A stretch of 64,000 nucleotides of DNA from Nitrososphaeraceae archaeon (GCA_031316115.1 JALDRC010000002.1:310001-374000); one strand, 5' to 3'. Shown: positions 39,014 through 48,211, counted from the stretch's first letter. Translations and numbers: made by a program. The notes: generated by a model not told the origin, from the letters alone.

Positions 39014-39697
39014 TTATTTTTTTAAATAATTTATCATGGATTCAAAGATTTTCATAGCTGTAGTTTTTAACCCCAATACTGCCATTTCGTTTTGACATGT
39101 TCTTTCTGGATGCGGCATCATTCCCATTACATTTCCAGATCTATTAATAACACCTGCGATACCCTCTAACGATCCATTTGGATTATCATGATAATAAGTA
39201 AATACTATCTGTTTATTCTTCTTCATCTCTCTGAATTCACTATCTGGTACAACATATCGTCCTTCTGCATGAGCAAGGGGAATTCTAATGATTTGTTTTT
39301 TCTTAAATGATTTAGTAAAAAGTGTGTCATTTTGAACTACCTGAATATCTATCCATTTACATACAAATTTTAAAGAATCATTTGATATAAGTGAGCCAGG
39401 CAATAGTTGGGATTCTACTAAAATCTGAAAACCATTACAAATTCCTAAAATTGGAGTTCCTTCCTTCGCTAACCTTTTTATCTCCTTGATTATAGGACTA
39501 TGGGCAGCGATAATTCCTCCTCTCAACCTATCTCCATAGGAGAACCCTCCTGGAATTATTATGGCGCTATAATCAGAGATTTTATCCTTGGTATGCCAAA
39601 TCAGATCCGTCTTTACTTTATAAATATTCGAAAATACGTAATTAATATCCTTATCGCAATTACTACCTGGAAAAACGGGGATACCAATCTTTATCAA
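39014..39697 (-). CDS. purQ: FGAM synthase, glutaminase subunit
   Basis: The 227-residue class I glutamine amidotransferase supplies ammonia to PurL. C87 in G-I-C-N-G-F-Q-I-L is the nucleophile; the His and Glu of the triad are in M-P-H-P-E-R-T. The N-terminal V-F-P-G-S-N-C-D and G-G-F-S-Y-G-D blocks are typical of PurQ. It is the first gene of the purQLF unit. purS lies 1.0 kb away with a CBS-domain gene between them. Confidence 0.97.
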   Translation of the reverse strand: MIKIGIPVFPGSNCDKDINYVFSNIYKVKTDLIWHTKDKISDYSAIIIPGGFSYGDRLRGGIIAAHSPIIKEIKRLAKEGTPILGICNGFQILVESQLLPGSLISNDSLKFVCKWIDIQVVQNDTLFTKSFKKKQIIRIPLAHAEGRYVVPDSEFREMKKNKQIVFTYYHDNPNGSLEGIAGVINRSGNVMGMMPHPERTCQNEMAVLGLKTTAMKIFESMINYLKK

Positions 39698-39868
39698 TAA
39701 TACATTAAACTATTGTTTTAAAATAAATTAATGTCTTTTGGTAAGATTGACTCAATTTTCTTAATTTATAAAAAAAATATTCACTAAAAAAAAATTCGTA
39801 TTCTATTAGCAGGTAAACTTAATTGATAGAATTATAAGGTTTTCGATTCTAATAACCAATGAATTTCA

Positions 39869-40279
39869 ATGGCGGAACAGATTAAAGATATTATGACCAA
39901 AGAGCTTGTTACTATTTCAAAGGATCATTCTGCTCTAGAAGCCGCTAAAATAATGACAGAAAAAGGTGTAAGTTCATTGATAATCTTAGCAGGAGATCAA
40001 CCAGTTGGAATAGTAACAGAAAGAGATTTTATTAAGAAAATTTGCCTAAAGGAATTACAATTATCTACAGTAAAGGTGGGTGAAATTATGTCAAAGATAA
40101 GAACTTCAGCCCCGCCAGATATGTCCATTGAAGTTGCTGTTCAGAGAATGATAAATAATAGAATCAGACGTCTTCCAATTATAGATAATGGTAAATTAGT
40201 TGGCATAATTACAGTTACAGACCTCGCAAAACATTTAAGGACGATATTACTATTAAATGGAACACTTCGTTATAGCTAA
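39869..40279 (+). CDS. CBS-domain pair protein
   Basis: The 136-residue protein is one Bateman module: K-D-I-M-T-K-E-L-V-T to T-E-R-D-F-I-K-K (about 7-58), then I-M-S-K-I-R-T to I-I-T-V-T-D-L-A (about 73-126). It resembles the one at 13452 in layout, including the R-R-L-P-I segment. It probably binds an adenylate and signals energy state to an unknown partner. It lies divergent from purQ, so a shared promoter region at 39698-39868 is possible. Confidence 0.88.
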   Translation: MAEQIKDIMTKELVTISKDHSALEAAKIMTEKGVSSLIILAGDQPVGIVTERDFIKKICLKELQLSTVKVGEIMSKIRTSAPPDMSIEVAVQRMINNRIRRLPIIDNGKLVGIITVTDLAKHLRTILLLNGTLRYS

Positions 40280-40725
40280 ATTAATAAGATATTGCGATAT
40301 TCATAAAATTCTAGAGTTTATTTCTTAAATTTATTTAAACAGGTTGAAATTATGCTCCGATTATATAAACAATTCATGTTAATATAGCCCTGAAAATTTT
40401 TTAGGATGCAAACACAATATAGACTCAGTACATCGATTATAGTTATAAAAAAGATATCTAATACCAAATTCAGCAATACTTGATGATTAGCCTCCAACAC
40501 GAACTACGTTTCTGCGCTCAAAGTTAAAAATGGATTAAGGTTAATGTATAAATGTAGTTTTTCTACGTTATTTTTTAGCTATAAAATAAATTTTAAAAAT
40601 CATAAATACCTAGATCTTAGTAACAAATCTAATTAAATGAAATTGCAATCTGCAAAAAAATCTTTTTAATCAAGCCTAATAAATTGTAAATTTTATGATT
40701 TCATTTAATAAATTAATTCAATCTT
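40280..40725. other. Convergent intergenic region
   Basis: No supported gene. A 60-codon frame at 40318-40500 lacks codon bias or motif and is rejected. Confidence 0.4.
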
Positions 40726-40983
40726 TTAGGTAAGAGTTGTAACTGTACAATTACTTACTATAGGATTGTAAATTCTTAGATCATCGCACATTTTTTTTAT
40801 CAACTCAGATGCTTCAAGAGAACTTTTGGCATGAACTTGTAATTTAAGAACTTTAGCGGTTCTAACAGATTTGATGTTGGAATATCCACCCTTTAGAATC
40901 AAGTCTTTGTGTATAGTTTCTCCCTCTGGATCATTAATAAAATTTTTATTCTCAATAGTAACTACAACCTCAAATGACTTCAA
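40726..40983 (-). CDS. purS: FGAM synthase, small subunit PurS
   Basis: The short protein has the PurS pattern F-E-V-V-V-T-I-E-N-K, then D-P-E-G-E-T-I-H (DPxGxTI), the G-Y-S-N-I-K-S-V-R-T-A-K strand and a closing V-T-T-L. PurS dimers link PurL and PurQ. Two in-frame TTG codons can start it, at 41001 and 40983; the second gives 85 residues, the usual size, and lies about 30 nt from a TATA element centred near 41013. purS is not next to purLQ but separated by 1.0 kb. Confidence 0.88.
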   Translation of the reverse strand: MKSFEVVVTIENKNFINDPEGETIHKDLILKGGYSNIKSVRTAKVLKLQVHAKSSLEASELIKKMCDDLRIYNPIVSNCTVTTLT

Positions 40984-41007
40984 ACAATAATTTAAAATCA
41001 AATGACT

Positions 41008-41020
41008 TAATATATTTTAA
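41008..41020 (-). promoter_or_regulatory. TATA-like element of purS
   Basis: The segment TTAATATATTTTA is AT-only and about 30 nt upstream of the TTG at 40983. It favours that TTG as the start of a leaderless purS mRNA. Confidence 0.35.
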
Positions 41021-41072
41021 TTATTAACAAAGAATTAATTATAGCTTCAATAAAAATTCGATAGAATTTCTT

Positions 41073-41150
41073 GGTCATGTAGCTCAGCCTGGTCAGAGCG
41101 AAGGTTTTGTAAACCTTAGGTCGTGGGTCCAAATCCCACCATGACCTCCA
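41073..41150 (+). tRNA. tRNA-Thr (anticodon TGT), CCA encoded
   Basis: A full cloverleaf can be drawn: acceptor GGTCATG with CATGACC, D-stem GCTC/GAGC, anticodon stem AAGGT/ACCTT around loop TTTGTAA (anticodon TGT), T-stem GTGGG/CCCAC, discriminator T and an encoded CCA. The T-loop reads TCCAAAT where TTCAAAT is usual, so position 55 is C rather than U. No intron is present. It faces the 3' end of the transporter gene with 17 bp between. Confidence 0.95.
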
Positions 41151-41167
41151 GATATGTTAGAATAAGG

Positions 41168-41914
41168 TCAACTCTCTCTCCAAATTGCTTTTATTTTTGC
41201 CAATAAGAGAAAACCTGCAGCATAGCCAATCAAAACGAAGATTCCAATGAAAATGGTCCAATTTTCCGGCACACTTAGACCCATTGAATACTGAATCATT
41301 AATGATGCATGTGTAGTAGGTACTGCATAAGCTACATATTGTAACCATTCAGGTAATCTTTCTATAGTATAATACACAGGAGGAAGAACAGCAAGAAATA
41401 CATTAACAAAAGAGATAATCTGTGTTGCATTTTTCATATGCAACATTCTAGATGATAAAAAAAAACCCATAGCAGAAGTTGAAACCCATATTATTAATAT
41501 AACAAAAATCAGCAGTGGAAGAAATACTAATGAGAATCCAAAATAGAATAGAATTGATACTAAAACCACCAGAGCTGGAAATCCAAAAAGAATCTCTGAC
41601 AGCGCCAGTCCTGTCATATAAGTAAGAGGAGATATAGGTGAAGCTACAAAAATATCTTGAATCTTATATTCTGTTTTGTAGTATGCAAGATCTTGACCCA
41701 ATGCCAATCCATATCCAACCAGTGCCATAACAAGACTTCCAGATACCGCAAATTGCGAATATTTGCCCCCGCTGACTACCAATAATACGAACAATATCGA
41801 AAACGGAGTTATAGCTGAAAATACCAATGATAAGGGATTTCTTCTCAACCATAAAATACCTGTAGTATATGCAATCAAAACGATTTGATTGAGGAAAAAA
41901 AATCTTGTTTTCAA
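41168..41914 (-). CDS. ABC-2 type transporter permease
   Basis: The 248-residue membrane protein has six hydrophobic segments and the ABC-2 layout: a long first cytoplasmic Y-Y-K-T-E-Y-K-I-Q-D-I-F-V-A-S-P segment after helix two and the P-P-V-Y-Y-T-I-E-R-L-P-E-W-L-Q-Y element before the last helices, as in DrrB/NodJ exporters. No ATPase gene is next to it, so its partner must be encoded elsewhere. Export of lipid, polysaccharide or drug are all possible. Confidence 0.88.
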   Translation of the reverse strand: MKTRFFFLNQIVLIAYTTGILWLRRNPLSLVFSAITPFSILFVLLVVSGGKYSQFAVSGSLVMALVGYGLALGQDLAYYKTEYKIQDIFVASPISPLTYMTGLALSEILFGFPALVVLVSILFYFGFSLVFLPLLIFVILIIWVSTSAMGFFLSSRMLHMKNATQIISFVNVFLAVLPPVYYTIERLPEWLQYVAYAVPTTHASLMIQYSMGLSVPENWTIFIGIFVLIGYAAGFLLLAKIKAIWRES

Positions 41915-42007
41915 TTAGCTTAACATTCGTATTATAAAGGTTAAAAATTCTTCTGCAGCCACTATTTTAATCGAAGAGATTTTTAGATAGCCTTCTTTTA
42001 TTAAAAT

Positions 42008-42862
42008 ATGAATTTAATACATAAAGGAAAAGTTAAAGATGTATATCAATTTGATAATGATACATTAGCGTTTGTTTTTTCAGATAGGATTTCTGCTTTT
42101 GATATAATAATGAATCAAGTAATACCACATAAAGGGAAAATACTATGTAAATTTGCAAGATTTTGGTTCGAAAATTTAAAAATGGAAAATCATATGATAA
42201 AACTTTTGGATGATAACACTATGCTTGTAAAAAAACTTGAGATGATTCCTATTGAATGTGTTGTTAGAGGTTATTTTTACGGAAGCCTTGTGGAGAGGTA
42301 TAATGATCCTATCAAGACAAAATCCAATTACGCAAAATCCCTGCTTAAAAATAATAACAATCTATCCATTGCTTCAAAACTTATATCTCCTATTTTTGAT
42401 CCTACCACCAAATCGCATGATCATGATAGAGAAATTTCTAAAAAAAATATTATTTCTTCAGGGATCCTTTCAGATAGTGACTTTGATTTTATTAAGCAAA
42501 AATCTCTTTCATTGTATGACCAAATAAGCAGGATTGTAGAAAAGGCCGGATTCATTATTTCTGATGTCAAATTCGAATTCGGTTTTGACACCAATGGCAA
42601 TATAATACTCGCTGATTCTATAGGTCCTGATGAATTTAGATTGTGGATGAAAAGTACTTATCAAGAAGGAAAAATTCAAGATAGTTATGATAAACAAATA
42701 CTAAGGGATTGGCTGATTCAGAGTGGTTTTAAGAAGACGGTGGATGAACTTGCAGGTTTTAGAAAGAAACCAGATCCACCGATTATTCCAAAGAACGTGA
42801 TAGATTCTATTTCTCAGAGATATATATTGGCATATGAAAAAATAACAGGAGAAAAATACTAA
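42008..42862 (+). CDS. purC: SAICAR synthetase
   Basis: The 284-residue enzyme couples CAIR to aspartate with ATP. It begins N-L-I-H-K-G-K-V-K-D-V-Y and has F-S-D-R-I-S-A-F-D near 25, E-C-V-V-R-G-Y near 82, S-K-S-H-D-like P-T-T-K-S-H-D near 138 and D-S-I-G-P-D-E-F-R-L-W near 200. Length and motifs match the longer, yeast-like type. The gene stands alone next to the transporter gene, divergent from it. Confidence 0.96.
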   Translation: MNLIHKGKVKDVYQFDNDTLAFVFSDRISAFDIIMNQVIPHKGKILCKFARFWFENLKMENHMIKLLDDNTMLVKKLEMIPIECVVRGYFYGSLVERYNDPIKTKSNYAKSLLKNNNNLSIASKLISPIFDPTTKSHDHDREISKKNIISSGILSDSDFDFIKQKSLSLYDQISRIVEKAGFIISDVKFEFGFDTNGNIILADSIGPDEFRLWMKSTYQEGKIQDSYDKQILRDWLIQSGFKKTVDELAGFRKKPDPPIIPKNVIDSISQRYILAYEKITGEKY

Positions 42863-42896
42863 AATAATTTGCTCTGATTTTAATTTGATAAAAAAT

Positions 42897-43319
42897 CTAA
42901 GAATCCAGAACAGTTATAATAAGAATTCCTTTGGTACTTGAATCTCTTAATTCTGAGATCATTCCCCTTGGAATTTCATTTGAAGATTTATCGCATTTTA
43001 TAGAGACTGTTCTAGGAGAAATAAAACTTGATTTTCTAAGCACAAGATCATGTCTATTGGATAAATTCAATTGACTATTTCCGAATCCATTGACTTGGAA
43101 AGAATAATTTCCGATTAGGAATTCGAATTTTACAGGAATTCCATCTGTTTGAATCAATCTCTTTAATTTAACATCAAGATCGTCACAGGATTTATTAGAA
43201 TTAATCCCAATAATGCAATCTCCATTTTCGGTCAGGTAATCATCCTTGGTTATCTCTATAGTTGCTGTATGCAATGCTGATATTTTCGGATGTCCATAAA
43301 ATACTATCTCTTCTTGCAT
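42897..43319 (-). CDS. DUF371 archaeal protein
   Basis: The 140-residue protein is the archaeal DUF371 family: F-Y-G-H-P-K-I-S-A-L-H at the start, I-G-I-N-S-N-K-S-C-D-D-L, a G-F-G-N-S-Q strand and R-K-S-S-F-I-S-P-R-T, I-K-C-D-K-S-S near the end. The family is nearly universal in archaea and its biochemical role is unknown. It is divergent from psmA, with 66 bp between the starts. Confidence 0.88.
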   Translation of the reverse strand: MQEEIVFYGHPKISALHTATIEITKDDYLTENGDCIIGINSNKSCDDLDVKLKRLIQTDGIPVKFEFLIGNYSFQVNGFGNSQLNLSNRHDLVLRKSSFISPRTVSIKCDKSSNEIPRGMISELRDSSTKGILIITVLDS

Positions 43320-43385
43320 TACGAGCTCATGATTAGGATGACTAAGGTAAATTTAAATTAAACACTACAAAGTAGTAATATCGAT

Positions 43386-44132
43386 TTGTTACCCGCAGCA
43401 GCAGGATATGATAGAGCTATAACAGTATTTTCACCTGATGGTAGATTATATCAGGTTGAGTATGCAATTGAAACGGTTAGAAGAGGAACCCTCGCTATAG
43501 GGATAAAATGTAATGAAGGGGTTATCCTAGCAGTAGAAGAAAAAACAAGAAAGCTACAAGTTTCTGATGTAACTCAGAAGATCTTTCAAATTGATGATCA
43601 TATAGGAGTAGCTGCCGCAGGTTATATTCCTGATGCAAGAGCTCAAGTCGATCATGCGAGATTTTTTGCTCAAAGCAATAAACTGATTTATGATGAACCA
43701 GTAGATATAGAAGTAGTCGCAAAAAATATTGCAGACATGTCACAACAATTAACCCAATATGCAGGTGTTAGGCCATTTGGCGTCGCCTTGATAATCGCAG
43801 GTGTAGATAATACAGGAGGAGGATTATTCCTTACCGATCCTAGTGGCACTTTCATAGGATATGATGCTATTGCAATAGGACAGGGAAGTGATCAGGTAAA
43901 TGAGTTTCTTGAAAAGTCGTATAAACATGATCTTCCATTTGATGATGCTGGAAGATTGGCACTAGAATCTATCTCCATGGTCAGCGAAGAAAAAACTGGT
44001 ACAGCTCATATAAAGATGTCGATAATTGAAAATAAAACCAAAATAATGAGAAAAGTAACTAGTGATGAAATCGAAAGATTTTCAAAACTAGTGCGAGATA
44101 ACCCTAAATCTCCGAAAAATTCTTCTTCGTAA
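43386..44132 (+). CDS. psmA: Proteasome alpha subunit
   Basis: The 248-residue protein forms the outer ring of the 20S proteasome. The N-terminus G-Y-D-R-A-I-T-V-F-S-P-D-G-R-L-Y-Q-V-E-Y is the gate segment and is not processed. L-Q-Q is not seen; G-V-A-A-A-G-Y near 75 and G-G-G-L-F-L-T-D-P-S-G near 140 are the family strands. The start is TTG, chosen because the HbYX gate residues follow directly. The next gene starts 44 nt downstream on the same strand. Confidence 0.96.
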   Translation: MLPAAAGYDRAITVFSPDGRLYQVEYAIETVRRGTLAIGIKCNEGVILAVEEKTRKLQVSDVTQKIFQIDDHIGVAAAGYIPDARAQVDHARFFAQSNKLIYDEPVDIEVVAKNIADMSQQLTQYAGVRPFGVALIIAGVDNTGGGLFLTDPSGTFIGYDAIAIGQGSDQVNEFLEKSYKHDLPFDDAGRLALESISMVSEEKTGTAHIKMSIIENKTKIMRKVTSDEIERFSKLVRDNPKSPKNSSS

Positions 44133-44176
44133 TACTTTACCATACATTTTTTATTTTTATAGGATCGTGATTAATT

Positions 44177-44839
44177 TTGAGAGTAGCAATAGGATCAATC
44201 GCACCTAATATTCATGTATCTAAATGGGTACAAGGTTTGCCTACAAATATTGATATAAATAAAGGTAAGGTTGTTTTAGTAGAAGTATTTCAAGTAAATT
44301 GTCCGGGTTGTTTTATTTATGCATTTCCGAGTGCTATAGAATTATATAAAAAATATGATAGAAACGACCTCATTGTTTTAGGACTCGCTACTGCATTTGA
44401 GGATTTTGATAAAAATACTCTTGAAAATCTCGAACTATTGTTGACCTCAGGAGAAGTCATTGGAGAAACTTTTAATACACTAAATCAGTATGGTCATCTC
44501 ATAAATAGTAACAAAATACCATATAAAATTCCATTCCCAGTTGGTATGGATATTGTAAGAAAAAATGATCGAATTTTAACTGAAAACGATATCCTAGATT
44601 TTATCTCTTCTAACATTGAGAACTACAACACTTACCAAGAATCAGATAGAAAAATTATTTTTGAAAGAGTTAAACATTATTTAAAAAACAAAGTTTATAC
44701 TGCTCAAACTTTCGATGAATACCAATTACAAGGTACTCCGTCAGCCATCTTAGTTGATAGAGAAGGAATATTGAGAAATGTTTCTTTCGGTGTTAATTAT
44801 CATTTAAAGGATCTGATTCAACAACTAATAAATGCATGA
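44177..44839 (+). CDS. Thioredoxin-fold redoxin (TlpA-like)
   Basis: The 220-residue protein has a thioredoxin fold with the redox motif C42-P-G-C45, the strand V-V-L-V-E-V-F before it and the cis-Pro loop G-T-P-S-A-I-L near 188. A long insert of about 100 residues between them is unlike short thioredoxins and resembles TlpA/ResA-like redoxins. No signal peptide is present, so it acts in the cytoplasm. It starts with TTG and its end overlaps the methyltransferase start by 4 nt, so both are made together. Confidence 0.8.
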   Translation: MRVAIGSIAPNIHVSKWVQGLPTNIDINKGKVVLVEVFQVNCPGCFIYAFPSAIELYKKYDRNDLIVLGLATAFEDFDKNTLENLELLLTSGEVIGETFNTLNQYGHLINSNKIPYKIPFPVGMDIVRKNDRILTENDILDFISSNIENYNTYQESDRKIIFERVKHYLKNKVYTAQTFDEYQLQGTPSAILVDREGILRNVSFGVNYHLKDLIQQLINA

Positions 44840-45855
44840 ATACAGATAACAACAACCATATTAACCTTGAAGTTGCCATTCCAAGCTCTTCACTCGTAAA
44901 TGATAAAACCTTAAGAGATAAAACCTTAAAAATATCAAAATTTGCGCGTTCGTTTTCAATTTTTGGTGTAAGGACTGTCTATATTTATCAGGATAATTAT
45001 TTAAACCATAATAAGAAATCTAAAACCCCAGAAAAAAACAGATATAAATTTAAAATATTTACGGATGAAAGTTCATTTTTAAAACTAATTTTAGAATATC
45101 TTGACACGCCTCAATATCTGAGGAAGTTGTTATATCCAATGTCTCCAGAGTTGAAGTATGCTGGGTTATTGGAACCTTTGAATTCCCCTCATCATATGGA
45201 AAGAATTAAAATAGATGCAATAAAAGAGGGAGATTTACGGATTGGTGTTGTTAGGAATTACCAGGATAATTCTAAAATTTTCAAAAAGATCTCAAAATAT
45301 GGAATAGTAAATAACCAAAGTTCTAAAAGTAAACCTAGTATTCATCAAAACATAACTAATAGACCAAATTCCCAATTTGTTGATGTTGGCTTGGATCATT
45401 TAATTCCTTTCATAGGAAAAAGCCATGTGGGTAAGAAATTAACTGTAAAATTTTTTGGAAGGTTCCCTAATATCATTGCTCAAGAGGCTTCTGAGAAAGA
45501 TTTAAAAAAAAAGTATTGGGGATATCAAGTTTATGTCTGTAATTCTTTGTATGATTTTCTAAAAAAACAAATCAATAAAAAATGTATTTTATTAACATCG
45601 AGAGAGGGAAAGAATCTAAAAGAAGTAGAATCTGATTTCAAAAAGCTTCTAAATTATTATAATAATAATCTACTGGTAGTATATGGTTCTCCTAAAAAAG
45701 ATCTTAATGAAATTTGCACAAACATCTCAAAAGTAGTAGATATTAACTCAGGTATGTACTTAAATCTCTTTTCAGAACAACACACAAAGACAATAAGACT
45801 AGAAGAAGCTATATTAGGTTCGCTTTCCATACTTAATTATATTTTAAAACCATAA
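44836..45855 (+). CDS. SPOUT-fold RNA methyltransferase (COG2106)
   Basis: The 339-residue protein is the archaeal SPOUT methyltransferase that precedes L3 in many archaea. Blocks: A-I-P-S-S-L-V-N-D near the start, P-Q-Y-L-R-K and S-P-H-H-M-E-R near 95-120, an OB-like insert starting V-D-V-G-L-D-H, and the knot region with V-V-Y-G-S-P-K-K-D-L and L-R-L-E-E-A-like I-R-L-E-E-A-I-L-G-S near the end. Relatives methylate N3 of uridine in rRNA. It is coupled by a 4-nt overlap to the redoxin gene. Confidence 0.88.
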   Translation: MNTDNNNHINLEVAIPSSSLVNDKTLRDKTLKISKFARSFSIFGVRTVYIYQDNYLNHNKKSKTPEKNRYKFKIFTDESSFLKLILEYLDTPQYLRKLLYPMSPELKYAGLLEPLNSPHHMERIKIDAIKEGDLRIGVVRNYQDNSKIFKKISKYGIVNNQSSKSKPSIHQNITNRPNSQFVDVGLDHLIPFIGKSHVGKKLTVKFFGRFPNIIAQEASEKDLKKKYWGYQVYVCNSLYDFLKKQINKKCILLTSREGKNLKEVESDFKKLLNYYNNNLLVVYGSPKKDLNEICTNISKVVDINSGMYLNLFSEQHTKTIRLEEAILGSLSILNYILKP

Positions 45856-45966
45856 TGGTTTGAATTGTTGTTAATTATAGGATTGAATGGATTAAAATTT
45901 TAATAGGTAATAGCAAAATTAAATTATAGACTTATTAAAGGGATCAGAAAATTTTTTGCTGTATTC

Positions 45967-46986
45967 ATGGGTCATAGAAAGTATAGTACTCCGCGGCGAG
46001 GTAGCCTTGCATTTTATCCTAGAGTAAGAGCTAAAAGTTTCGAATCTAGGATCCGAACATGGCCTGAACAAGAAACTGAGAAGAATGCACTTCTAGGTTT
46101 CGCAGGTTTTAAAGCTGGTCAAATTCAATTAATAACTCTGGACGATAAGGAAAAGACTCCAAATTATGGTAAGCAACTTGAAAATTCCTCTACAGTAGTA
46201 GCTACTCCTCCTATAAATATTATCGGCATTAGATGTTATAAAGAAGATGGATATGGATCCAACGTACTTTTAGATGTATTTTCAAAGGAGTTGCCTAAAG
46301 AAGTAGAAAGGAAGTTTAAAACTAAATATAATGAAGAATCATTCAAAAATATTGAATCTTCAATTGAATCAATTTCTTCTATATTTGCAATCGTTTCAGT
46401 TTCACCTAAAAAAGCAAATTTATCCCAAAAAAAACCATTTGTTTTTGAAATAGGTGTTTCAGGTAAAGATAATAAATCAAAATATGAATACCTCAAAAGT
46501 ATTCTCGGCAAAGAAGTTAGAATTTCAGAAATTTTCCAAACTGGTCAATTTATTGATGTTTCTGGAATTACTAGAGGAAAGGGGATTGAAGGTCCAATCA
46601 CAAGATTTGGTGTGAAAAGAAAACAACATAAATCTAGAAAGAGTGTTCGTGCTCTGGGAACATTAGGACCAATTTCTCCAGCAGTAGTAATGTATTCTGT
46701 ACCTAGGCAAGGTCAGAGAGGATTTCACCAAAGAACAGAGTATAATAAAAGGATCTTAGTCATATCGTCATCGGATGCGGCTAGTCAATCGTCAAAAGAA
46801 CTTTCCATAGAAAATCTTAATCCAAAGGGAGGATTCAAACACTTTGGATTGGTAAATTCTGACTATATTATTATCAAAGGATCTATTCCAGGTGTACCAA
46901 AGAGATTAATTAAAATGAGACAACCAGTAAGAAATAAATCTAGAAAGGTTTTAGAGCCTAAAGTTTTAGAGGTACTAGTCAGATGA
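45967..46986 (+). CDS. rpl3: Ribosomal protein L3 (uL3)
   Basis: The 339-residue archaeal L3 begins G-H-R-K-Y-S-T-P-R-R-G-S-L with the usual basic N-terminus and has the central G-I-T-R-G-K-G and G-F-H-Q-R-T-E-Y segments (the latter near the peptidyl transferase). It is the first gene of the S10-type cluster. A 111-nt gap upstream may contain a promoter. Overlaps L4 by 4 nt. Confidence 0.97.
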   Translation: MGHRKYSTPRRGSLAFYPRVRAKSFESRIRTWPEQETEKNALLGFAGFKAGQIQLITLDDKEKTPNYGKQLENSSTVVATPPINIIGIRCYKEDGYGSNVLLDVFSKELPKEVERKFKTKYNEESFKNIESSIESISSIFAIVSVSPKKANLSQKKPFVFEIGVSGKDNKSKYEYLKSILGKEVRISEIFQTGQFIDVSGITRGKGIEGPITRFGVKRKQHKSRKSVRALGTLGPISPAVVMYSVPRQGQRGFHQRTEYNKRILVISSSDAASQSSKELSIENLNPKGGFKHFGLVNSDYIIIKGSIPGVPKRLIKMRQPVRNKSRKVLEPKVLEVLVR

Positions 46987-47783
46987 GCAAGATTTTAGAT
47001 TTAAATGGAAAGGAAGAAAAAGATATCGAACTTCCTCCAATTTTTGATACTCCTTACCTTCCAAAAGTGATTCAACATGTCTACAATTGCCTAAATTCCC
47101 ATACTTTTCAAATACAAGGTAGATATCCAGGAGCAGGTCAGATCGTTAGCGCTGAATCTAGAAACACTGGGTTGGGCATAGCAAGAATCGCTAGGGCAAA
47201 AGGGGAAGGTTTTCCGAGAGCTGGTCAAGCTGCAGGCGTTGCGGGAGTAAGAAAGGGAAGAGTAGCTCATCCCCCGGTTTCGTGGAAAAAAATTTATAAA
47301 AAAGTAAATAAAAAAGAAAAACTTTTAGCTTTCTGTTCAGCTGTTGGGGCGACATCCGAAAGAGATCTAGTTAGATTTAGAGGGCACTCTATTAATGATA
47401 ATATTACATTACCCATAATTGTTTCAAATAATCTAGAATCAGTTGTAAAAACTAGAGAACTTCAACAATTCATAGAAAAAATAGGTTTGAAAGATGACCT
47501 CCTTAGAACACATAATAAAAGGAATAAATTTGTGAGAAAGCACAAGCCTAATAGAAAATCTCCTTTATCTGTACTAATTTTAGTAAGTAATGGAGAGAAT
47601 ATTTGCAGGTTAGATAACTCTCTACCCGGTGTCTCTGTTAAAACTGTAAAAAATGTGAGTCTACTGGATTTGGTACCAGGTTCAAGAGGTATACGTCTTA
47701 CAATTTTTTCTGAAAATGCTATAGAAGAATTAAATAATATAAAATCTAACCAAACTATTCTTATGGAGATGGTTAAAACTTGA
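46983..47783 (+). CDS. rpl4: Ribosomal protein L4 (uL4)
   Basis: The 266-residue protein has the extended loop R-Y-P-G-A-G-Q and R-A-K-G-E-G-F-P-R-A-G-Q that lines the exit tunnel, then H-P-P and the C-terminal globular part. Length fits archaeal L4. It overlaps L3 by 4 nt at the start and L23 by 4 nt (TTGA) at the end, so the three are translationally coupled. Confidence 0.97.
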   Translation: MSKILDLNGKEEKDIELPPIFDTPYLPKVIQHVYNCLNSHTFQIQGRYPGAGQIVSAESRNTGLGIARIARAKGEGFPRAGQAAGVAGVRKGRVAHPPVSWKKIYKKVNKKEKLLAFCSAVGATSERDLVRFRGHSINDNITLPIIVSNNLESVVKTRELQQFIEKIGLKDDLLRTHNKRNKFVRKHKPNRKSPLSVLILVSNGENICRLDNSLPGVSVKTVKNVSLLDLVPGSRGIRLTIFSENAIEELNNIKSNQTILMEMVKT

Positions 47784-48121
47784 AAAAAATTATATCAATT
47801 AAGTCTTCAAGGATAAGCACTAAAAAAACTAAAACGAGGAACACAGAAAATGAGGTCAAAGATTTACACAAGAAACCTATTATTATTACGCCTTATATGA
47901 CAGAAAAAGCATTCAATTTAATTGAAAAGGAACAAAAATTAACCTTCATAGTTGATGAAAAAGCCGATAAAATTTCAATAAAAAACGAATTAAAAGATCT
48001 TTACGAAGTTGAAGCTGTTGAAATAAATACTACCAGAACTATTGATGGAAAAAAGGCATTGGCTAAGTTTAAAGATCTAGATACTGCGCGAGACCTGGCT
48101 ACCAAATTAGGATTAGTATGA
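47780..48121 (+). CDS. rpl23: Ribosomal protein L23 (uL23)
   Basis: The 113-residue protein has the L23 core (P-Y-M-T-E-K-A onward, V-E-A-V-E-I-N-T) behind an N-terminal extension of about 32 residues rich in Lys, Ser and Thr. The TTG start is supported by GGAGATGG about 11 nt upstream inside L4. L23 marks the exit-tunnel docking site. In most archaea L2 follows; here S19 does. Confidence 0.95.
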   Translation: MKKIISIKSSRISTKKTKTRNTENEVKDLHKKPIIITPYMTEKAFNLIEKEQKLTFIVDEKADKISIKNELKDLYEVEAVEINTTRTIDGKKALAKFKDLDTARDLATKLGLV

Positions 48122-48211
48122 AATTTTTTTTGGTTATTTGTGAAGACTTATTCCTGTTAGTTTTGTTACTAGTTAGATTTAAAAATAAGACGTTGGAGGA
48201 ATACTGTAGGA

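Noticed and set aside
40318-40500. 60-codon frame in the gap before purS
   Set aside because: No start context, no motif, and the gap looks noncoding throughout.
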